From Diphasiastrum complanatum (lineage: Eukaryota > Streptophyta > Lycopodiopsida > Lycopodiales > Lycopodiaceae), in contig CM055100.1 in assembly GCA_029204225.1 (NCBI GenBank), forward strand, positions 21,333,152 through 21,397,151: 64,000 nucleotides of DNA, in the 5' to 3' direction. Both the position numbers and the translations under genes were made by a program. This document shows positions 57,451-64,000 of this stretch, piece by piece. The notes under the pieces were generated by a model. The model was not told where the DNA came from. It did not search any database and saw only the letters and a list, made by a program, of their open reading frames with translations. Position 1 is the first letter of the stretch; each line of letters opens with the position of its first letter.

Positions 57451-57522
57451 AAAAATTAAAAAATCATCAACTTGTAATTGCTTCTCTCTTCCTTGTATTT
57501 GAGCCTTGATGGTTGCATTTGG

Positions 57523-57534
57523 GCTCTGATACCA
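57523..57534 (-). other. Primer-binding site (tRNA-Met type, minus)
   Basis: The minus strand reads TGGTATCAGAGC immediately after an LTR-like end ...GATTTTAACA. Confidence 0.75.
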
Positions 57535-58060
57535 TGTTAAAATCAGAGGTTATGAACCTCATTTGGATAGTAAAACATTGAAAAAGCATCAAAGGTTTCA
57601 CTTATATTTAATAGATAGAAAACTAGCACACAATTCAACCTATTTTGCATCTAATTGGCAAGAGCTTTTGAGCACCACAATAAAACTAGAAATAATTGAT
57701 CTTCACATCTTGTCATACACGTGGAAAGTATAGTACTTTTTTCAGATTCAGATCTATTCGTTAGACACAAAAAATATCACATTCATCATTTATCAATTCC
57801 TCATTAAAGAGCAAGCTTGCCAAAATCACCATCTCTTGATAATCTCTCAAAGTATGTACAAAATGAGCTCTCAATCCATATCAAATGATCTCGGATATGA
57901 GATAGGGTAGAGTGCCATTAGGGTAGACCCTAAACCCCTGGCTGTCAAAGCCTTAGATCATGCATAATTACCCTCTTGTTATCTCGAGTCAACTATCTTA
58001 CAAAAGTAGGTGGTCAACCTCATCAAAAATCCCAATCATCTAGGAACATCATGATAACTT
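57535..58060 (-). repeat. Possible 5' LTR of the copia remnant
   Basis: It starts (plus reading) TGTTAAAATCAG beside the primer site. The outer end is not fixed; the sequence up to the gypsy relic at about 58060 has no gene. No partner LTR is found near 57100. Confidence 0.4.
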
Positions 58061-58066
58061 GGAGTC

Positions 58067-59475
58067 GTGATAGATTATGAAGACGAAACTCCTATGTCTG
58101 ACACCAGTTTTACTTCTGAAGATTCTTCTTATAATCTTAATATATTCTCTAATGCATCAGACATCGAAGTAAATTATTTCGAATGCTATGAGAATAATGA
58201 TTCATTGGATGACGAAGAAGAATTCTTCGATGTCTGCTATGTAGATGCTGATATAAATGAATCAGAAGCTATAGACCAAAGTTTGAAAAATTATGATGTA
58301 GATGATGAAGATACAGATGATGAATTTGATGATTCTAAGCAAAAATTTGGACACTACAATCAAGTTGGAGTAAGGAAGGAGGATCGATCGAAAACCACTT
58401 TTACTACTGATTGGGGCACTTATGCATACAATAAAATGCTCTTTGGTCTTTGCAATGCACCAGCTACTTTCCAAAGAATTATGATGCTAATTTTCGGTGT
58501 TTTTCTAAGAACATTTCTCGAAATTTTCATTAATGATTTGTGTTTACAGTAATATCAAGTCTCATATACAGAAACTGAAGCTTACTTGTTTGTCACTTCA
58601 CCCCGAAAAATGTTTTTTCGGTATGAGATAAGGTATACTTCTGGGCCGTAGAATATCGAAGAATTGAAGTCGACAAAGATTAAGTCTAAGTGATAAAGAA
58701 TCTGTTGATACCAATGAATCTGCGTGAACTAAGAGATTTCTTAGGACATGTTGGTTATTATCGAAGATTTATCTAGAATCATGCTATATTGATGCAACCC
58801 TTACACAATTACTTAAGAAATACGTTGCTTATATTTGGACGACAGCACAATAGAAAGCATTCGAAGAACTCAAGCACAGACTAATTAATGCTCCAATTTT
58901 GAGACCACCTAACTGGATGAAACTATTTCATTGTTATGTTGATGTGTCAGCATTTGCTATTGGTGTTTGTCTGAGCTAGAAGGACGAACAAAAGAAAGAC
59001 CATCCAATATACTATACTAGTCGCTAGTTTAGTTCCTCGGAAAAACATTATTCGGCAACAGAAAGAGAAGCACTCAATGGTTTTTATAGTAAAAAAATTT
59101 TGGCATTATTTGCTGGGATATGCTTTTATATTCCATGTTGATCATTATGCTTTGAAGTATCTTGTTAATAAACCTGATTTATCTGGCCAAATTGCTCGCT
59201 GGGTTTTGTTGCTACAAGAGTTCACATATCAAGTTGAGTTTCGTCAAGGAAAGCATCATACTAATGTTGATTATCTTTCACGGCCTAGTACAGGAAGGAT
59301 CGAAGAACCATTGAATGACGACTTTCTAGATGAAAATTTATTTGAGATATCTTCTATGAATTCTTTATATTCTGATATTATTATTTATTTCAAAGATCAA
59401 ATATATCCTAAGTGATATGACTTGGAGAAGAAGACAATATTTCAATACAAAGTTGCACCTTATACCATTATTAAC
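58067..59475 (+). pseudogene. Ty3/gypsy RT-RNase H relic
   Basis: 58067-58552 has a very acidic N-terminal stretch fused to the RT fingers/palm (KTTFTTDWGTYAYNKMLFGL, CNAPATFQRIMM) and a catalytic box changed to EIFINDLCLQ (LDD to IND). Broken pieces follow (AFEELKHRLINAPILRPPNW near 58860, FAIGVCLS, EKHYSATEREALNGF). The open frame 59077-59415 has the RNase H end (FHVDHYALKYLVNKP, VEFRQGKHHTNVDYLSR) and acidic linker. KVAPYTIIN, the start of the integrase region, ends at 59475, where another gypsy LTR begins. Confidence 0.85.
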
Positions 59476-60296
59476 TGTTGGAAGTATTTCTAGTGTGTGT
59501 GGTGGCTAGATCTACTTACGGGTGTAGTATAGGGATGTAGAGATTCGTCCACTTTTTAAGTTTCTACCAAGTTTCTAGCAGAAATGTGAAAATAAGAAAT
59601 AATGGAGAAGCACTAAGGCTTACCGAACTAGTGCTCAAAATGGAAATGAAACTATCTAAGGTGACAAATACAAACCCTTGCTAAGGCTTACCCAACTAGC
59701 AAGGTGATTAATCTAAATTCTACTTAACACCCAAAGGTTAATAAAATGATATTGCAGCCAATATTAAGTAAATAAGCAATAAAAAACATGCCACAATAAA
59801 CCGATGAAAAGGAGACAAGAATAGGCCCGAGTACCTTCCCTCAAGCTATGCACCTTTCCAAAGGGAACACAAATGACATAGAATGATAATTCTCCAAAAT
59901 AGAGAGCAAGATAGCTTAATCTCAAAAGTGTTGGTTACAATGCAAATACCTCTCCTTTTATGGCAAGGAGGGTCTTCCATAAGTGTCTACTAACTTATGA
60001 GACTAATCTTTTTCTAGTCTTTCAAGAACTTCTAACTTAAAATTTAGAAATTCAAATTTCTTAACTTACGAAATCTTAAGACAAAATATTTCTAATCTTA
60101 AGTTTCCTAAGTCTAAGTTCTAAATCTAAGTTTAAGCTATTTTATTATTATTTAAGCTTCTACTCATGGACTTACAAAACACATGCCATGGCTTGAAGTT
60201 TATTGACAGATGCTCATACGTGGTCTTACAAAACACATGCCGCGGAGTTTTATTATTATTTTTTATTTTTTCTCTGTTTTAGCACAGTTGCTAACA
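59476..60296 (-). repeat. 3' LTR of the minus-strand gypsy element
   Basis: 821 bp. In plus reading it starts TGTTGGAAG and ends GCTAACA, next to a polypurine tract. It contains two copies of CTTACAAAACACATGCC (about 60172 and 60223). The partner LTR is outside the window, so ends rest on TG/CA and the polypurine tract. Confidence 0.65.
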
Positions 60297-60313
60297 TTAT
60301 CCCCCTCCTTATT
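60297..60313 (-). other. Polypurine tract of the gypsy element
   Basis: The minus strand reads AATAAGGAGGGGGATAA directly before the LTR start TGTTAGC. Confidence 0.7.
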
Positions 60314-61438
60314 GGATTGGTGGTCCCACACCAATCGACGCCTTTTCGTCTTGGATCTTTTGTGCTTCTTGGAGGCGAGACTGTTGCTGTCGGGAGTGGT
60401 AGATTGTCGTGCTGATGTCCTCCATCATTTGCCAGATCAGAGCCGAAAGTGCTTGCCGGTCCGGAGCTGCCTGCTGCTGCTACTACTACTTGTCAGCGTT
60501 GTTGGGCTTGGTGAAGTAAGGCCGCCTACTGCTTGAGGACCTCCTTTGGGACCTGAGATGGTTTAAGGCTCCCTCCGAATTCAGCATATTTCACCCCGAT
60601 GTCACTGGATAGAATGTCATGCGGAACATCGGCTTATGTGCTGACCGCCTTCTCTTTCTACTTCTTAGTAGGTGGGGCTGGTGAGACTGGTTCTACTATC
60701 GGTTGGGGGGTGGCTAGTTTTTTTGTGCTTGGATAAACATCATCCAGCTCCTTGATGGCAGTAGCCGCCCTAGATCCCAATTGTCTGGTGACCAACATGT
60801 GGAGGAGATACCCACATTTGGTAGTTGATTTGCGGGCTTTCAGAGCTCCGCACAGCTTCTCCGCTACCTTCTCAGCCCACTTATAATTTTGAGTGGGGTC
60901 GTCCATGGTGAGGGTTAGAGAAAAGAGATCGCTCGGTGGGATGTCATCCATCTTGGTGGTATGTACTGCGACCATGGTGATGAGGATCTCTGAGGCGGCC
61001 CGTAGATGGGGATCCGTGATGAGGCGGATAGCGATCCCATCGTTGGTTTGGGAAATGGTTTTGTCGTCATCTGTCAGAAAGTTTGTGAAGTGCTTGGCAT
61101 CATAGTTAGCCCTTTCCATAAATTGTCTCTCCGAGATTAGGAAAGTCGACGATCTGAAGATCCCGAGGAGAGACGTTTATAATAGAATAGCTGCCACTCT
61201 TCGATGTAATCCGGAAAGTTTGGAACTCATCCGAATAGGTCGAGTAGGCTACTCGGATGAGGCTCTCGCTCTGCTGGTCCCGGAAAAGTGGTAGATCAAA
61301 TCCAAGGTTGGGGAGGATATCCTTGGCCAGTGTGAACTGCTCGACGTAATTCTTAAGATAGATCACGATTATATCCCCTGAAGAAGGATGAGGGGGTTTA
61401 CAGCAATGCAAGCTCAACGAGGAATCGCGTGAAGTCAT
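60314..61438 (-). pseudogene. Extra gypsy reading frame between integrase and 3' LTR
   Basis: It starts MTSRDSSLSLHCC at 61438. It stays open to about 61115, then a one-base frameshift leads into 60658-61119 (FTNFLTDDDKTISQTNDGIA, AVAEKLCGALKARKS-like, LLHMLVTRQLGSRAATAIKE). It ends with a Pro-rich tail, then continues through three stops (ADVPHDILSSDIGVKYAEFG, GSLKPSQVPKEVL) almost to the polypurine tract. About 370 codons in all. No transmembrane segment or protease site is visible, so it does not look like an envelope. I do not recognise the family. Its place is that of the third ORF known in some plant gypsy lineages. Confidence 0.55.
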
Positions 61439-61439
61439 G

Positions 61440-62083
61440 GTAGCAGTGATTTTAGATTGCTCTGAGAAAAATTTTGAAAAAAAATTGGCATGAACTCGAG
61501 AGCAGCAATCTAAAATGAACTCGTGGAGAGGTGGAGGCCTATATATAGACTTTTTGGACAGGAATTTGCAACTTCACTTAAACATCGTCCTCAGTGTCCA
61601 CGATTTGATAATGATGGTCGCAAATTTTGAGGCAACGTTCTGGGCGAATTCTTATAAGTGATTTTTTATTGCCAAAAGAGAGAAAACGTCTGATAGTGCA
61701 AAAATGTATCTGATCAGAATTCGCGGAGATAATAGAGAAATCGTGAGGATCAACTTGAGCTCCAATGAATTGTCTACGAATTTGGAGAATGGATATCTGA
61801 TGAAGAAAACTACAATTTTTAATTTTTAGACATTTTTGTGTCGGAGAAAGAATTCGTGGAGGCCAAAAATGAATCGTTCTTTGTGAAAAAGCTATCTAAG
61901 ATGTTGTGAAAAAATTTCATCTGAAACTAATGACTTTTTTTTTTGTGGCTTTCTCAGAGAAGACTGTTGGTATACCTGATCTGATAGTATCTTGATGGGT
62001 GGAACAAGAAAGCTCAGCAAAAATGTTGTCGAAATGGCATGCAGACAATAAAAAAGAAGAAAATACAATAGGAAAGAAAACAA
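61440..62083 (-). other. Spacer between the gypsy extra ORF and integrase end
   Basis: About 640 bp with no credible frame. A poly-T run lies at 61933-61942. It could hold the promoter or splice acceptor for the extra reading frame, but nothing specific is visible. Confidence 0.4.
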
Positions 62084-62946
62084 CTAATACATATCAAGAT
62101 AAAAGCAGGTTTCGTTGTACTTTCTCAGTCGACTCCCATTGACCACAGTGTCGAGGATATCGTCTTGAAGGGTTTGGAGTTGGACATATCCAGAGGCAAA
62201 GATTTTTTTAACGACGTAAGGTCTTTGGTCAAAAAATTTCAGTTTGCCTTTGAAGGCTTTGGCCTGGTATAGCAGGACCTTATCTCCAACCTGAAAATCT
62301 CTAAGTTTCAATGATCGATCATGCCATGCTTTTTGTCGTCGTTTGTGGACTTGTTGAGCATGGATGCTGATCCATCGTGTTTCACAGAGTTGCTCCAGAT
62401 GGAATAACCTATTTGCTATATTCTGAAGAGTATCGAGCTCAAGCTTATAGGCTACTCAAAGGGAGAGGATATGGAATTGCATAACGGCTTCTTGGCCATA
62501 TGTGAGCTGGAAAGGGGTTAATCATGTAGCTCACTTCGGGGTGGTGCGATAAGCCCAGAGAGCAGCATGGAGTTTGAGTCAGATCGGCTGGATTCGACGG
62601 TTTTGGTGAGAATTCCACATAGGATTTTATTGGTGGATTCTGCTTGGCCATTGCAGCGTGGATAGTATGGGGAACTTTTGCGATGTACCACAAAAAATTT
62701 GGAAAGAAGATTTGCTATGATAGAGTTAAGGAAATGTGTACTCCTATCACTGATAAGCTCTAGAGGACATCCGAACCAAGCTATAACCTGTTCATAGAGA
62801 AATTTGGCGGTAGAACGAGCGTCAGCATTGCGAACAGCTCTTGCTTCGGCCCATTTGGTGCAGTAGTTCGTAGCTACTATGATGTAACGAGATTGTGTGT
62901 GTCGAGCAGCAGGACTAATGGGTCCGACATAATCAATTCCCCATTT
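62084..62946 (-). pseudogene. Gypsy integrase core and C-terminal domain
   Basis: After a TAG at 62947-62949 (probably from CAG) the same frame continues with KWGIDYVGPISPAARH (first Asp), TKWAEARAV, LELISDRSTHFLNSI (second Asp) and RCNGQAESTNKILCGIL (Glu), so the DDE triad is present. A frameshift near 62560 breaks it. 62084-62311 in another frame holds the C-terminal domain (LRDFQVGDKVLLYQAKAFKG, RPYVVKKIFASGYVQL). No chromodomain is seen after it. Confidence 0.85.
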
Positions 62947-64000
62947 CTAGAAAGCTTGATCAGTGGTTACGAGGTGTAAAGGCATGTAGTCTATTTTTTG
63001 AAAGCATTTTGTGCGTTGGCAGACATCACAAGCTTTAGTGTAATTGTGTGTATCCTTGAAGAGTGTTGGCCACCAAAAATCGGCTAAGAGGATTTTCTTA
63101 GCAGTTGTTTCAAAAGAGAAATGGCCGGCACCAATAGCTTCATGAGTGAGGGAAATTACAGAGGGTATTTCTCCTTCAGTAAGACATCGTCGGATAATTC
63201 CATCTAACCCTTGCTTGTAGAGTTGTCCTGCAATTAACGTATAAGGTTTAGTTTTGAGGACCAACGCACGTTGTTCAGGTTTAGAGAAGGAAGGATCCAT
63301 CTTCCCTGAAGTTAAATATTCGGTAATTTCCTTAGCCCATACATGTGTAGAGTCAACTTGGAAAAGGATTGCATCTGGTAAATCATCATTGATGCCTTGA
63401 TCAGGGGTAGGAATGTTAGGGATTCGGGATAGATGGTCTGCTAAAAAATGCTGAACTCCATTACGAACCACGATCCTAAACTCAAATTCTCTCAATAATA
63501 GGATCCATCTAGTAATAGTGGTGCAGGTCTTGTTGATGAGATACAACAGTGCTTGATGATCAGTGAAGAACGCAAAGACTTTTTCTAGAAGATAATGGCG
63601 AAACTTCTGAACCGCATATACCATTGCCAAGGCTTCGCGTTTGATAGTGGTATAATTGACTTCGGCAGGTATCAATTGTCGATTAAGAAAACGAATTGGG
63701 TAGTCCTTTTTGAATTCTCCTAGTTGGGTGAGCACTGCTCCAATGGCATACTTGGATGCATCGATATGCACATGGAATTCTTTAGAATAATCAGGAGCCC
63801 AGAGGATGGGTGCATTGGTAAGCGCTTCTTTGAGTTGATTAAAGACGACGCGTTGTTCATCCGTCCATTTGGGGACTACAACTACTTTGTAGATTAGGCA
63901 TGCTTTGTTAGCGAAATAAAAAATAAAGCACTGATAGTAGTTGGCGTGGCCAAGGAAGGAGTAAACTTCTCGTGTCGTACGCGGTTCTGGTAGATTTTGA
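62947..64000 (-). CDS. Gypsy pol: RT thumb, RNase H, integrase zinc finger (partial)
   Basis: One frame is open from the window edge to a stop at 62947. RT end: EVYSFLGHANYYQCF, FNQLKEALTNAPILWAPDYS. RNase H: HIDASKYAIGAVLTQ (Asp), NYTTIKREALAMVYAVQKFR (Glu), FFTDHQALLYLIN (Asp), HFLADHLSR. Then a linker with PDQGINDDLPDA and the integrase HHCC finger: HEAIGAGHFS, WWPTLFKDTHNYTKACDVCQ. The RT palm lies outside the window. It is the longest open pol segment here, so this element is one of the youngest. The first 76 codons have no preferred start because it is an internal part of a polyprotein. Confidence 0.92.
   Translation of the reverse strand, partial: QNLPEPRTTREVYSFLGHANYYQCFIFYFANKACLIYKVVVVPKWTDEQRVVFNQLKEALTNAPILWAPDYSKEFHVHIDASKYAIGAVLTQLGEFKKDYPIRFLNRQLIPAEVNYTTIKREALAMVYAVQKFRHYLLEKVFAFFTDHQALLYLINKTCTTITRWILLLREFEFRIVVRNGVQHFLADHLSRIPNIPTPDQGINDDLPDAILFQVDSTHVWAKEITEYLTSGKMDPSFSKPEQRALVLKTKPYTLIAGQLYKQGLDGIIRRCLTEGEIPSVISLTHEAIGAGHFSFETTAKKILLADFWWPTLFKDTHNYTKACDVCQRTKCFQKIDYMPLHLVTTDQAF

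Larger units (their letters stand above)
59476..64000 (-). mobile_element. Ty3/gypsy element (minus), 3' half, runs off the window
   Basis: Order from the right edge leftwards: RT thumb, RNase H, integrase, integrase C-terminus, an extra reading frame, polypurine tract, 3' LTR. It is inserted into the older plus-strand gypsy relic at 59475. The 5' LTR, gag, protease and most of RT lie beyond 64000, so the target duplication cannot be checked. Confidence 0.85.

Noticed and set aside
60314-61438. Envelope protein for the gypsy extra frame
   Set aside because: No signal peptide, transmembrane segment or furin-like site is visible, so an envelope call is not supported.
62445-62693. 82-codon minus-strand frame
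   Set aside because: It overlaps the gypsy integrase in another frame; the integrase motifs are in the other frame.

Overview
This window is eukaryotic nuclear DNA from a land plant with a large, repeat-rich genome. The evidence is dense Ty1/copia and Ty3/gypsy LTR retrotransposons, CACTA (En/Spm) transposase genes with the plant-specific TNP2, DUF4218-like and DUF4216-like blocks, GT-AG introns, and a decayed copy of the plant molybdate transporter MOT1. The sequence is AT-rich and I cannot place the species more precisely (gymnosperm, fern or angiosperm are all possible). No rRNA, tRNA, CRISPR or bacterial-type operon is visible. Almost every coding region carries stops, frameshifts or deletions. 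No gene here is an obviously intact host gene.

Layout. 1-5.2 kb: a copia element (13-3951, 5-bp target duplication TGGAT) inserted in the 3' part of another LTR element. 5.3-7 kb: a decayed, unrecognised intron-containing gene. 7-11 kb: mostly non-coding, with a cluster of GACACTGT-type motifs. 11.4-13 kb and 13.5-15.9 kb: two minus-strand copia relics. 16.4-24.6 kb: four intron-containing genes arranged A> <B C> <D. B is a Ulp1-type cysteine protease and D looks like an RNase-H-fold transposase-like protein. This is the best candidate for a poorly described mobile system. 24.7-28.2 kb: a copia gag fragment, a shrunken second copy of gene B, a foldback MITE and a solo LTR with its target duplication. 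29.4-32 kb: the MOT1 pseudogene. 32-38 kb: gene-poor, with two tRNA-Met-type primer sites.

38.3-39.9 kb: a copia integrase/RT fragment (minus). 39.9-42 kb: the 5' part of a gypsy element (primer site and gag). 42-44.1 kb: a CACTA-type accessory gene flanked by many copies of a palindromic GCGTGGATAATCCACGC motif. 44.7-45.1 kb: a tiny TRIM-like retroelement with only 47 bp between its LTRs. 45.1-50.4 kb: a nearly complete but decayed minus-strand copia with 1.07-kb LTRs. 51-57 kb: CACTA TNP2 transposase exons, with a SET-domain reading frame just upstream, a 55-bp minisatellite and two long GA microsatellites. 57-59.5 kb: small copia and gypsy relics. 59.5-64 kb: the 3' half of a minus-strand gypsy element (LTR, extra ORF, integrase, RNase H) inserted into the older gypsy relic and running off the window edge.

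Functionally the window is a record of nested transposition: each family supplies its own gag/protease/integrase/RT or DNA transposase, and later insertions, solo-LTR formation and internal deletions have broken most of them.
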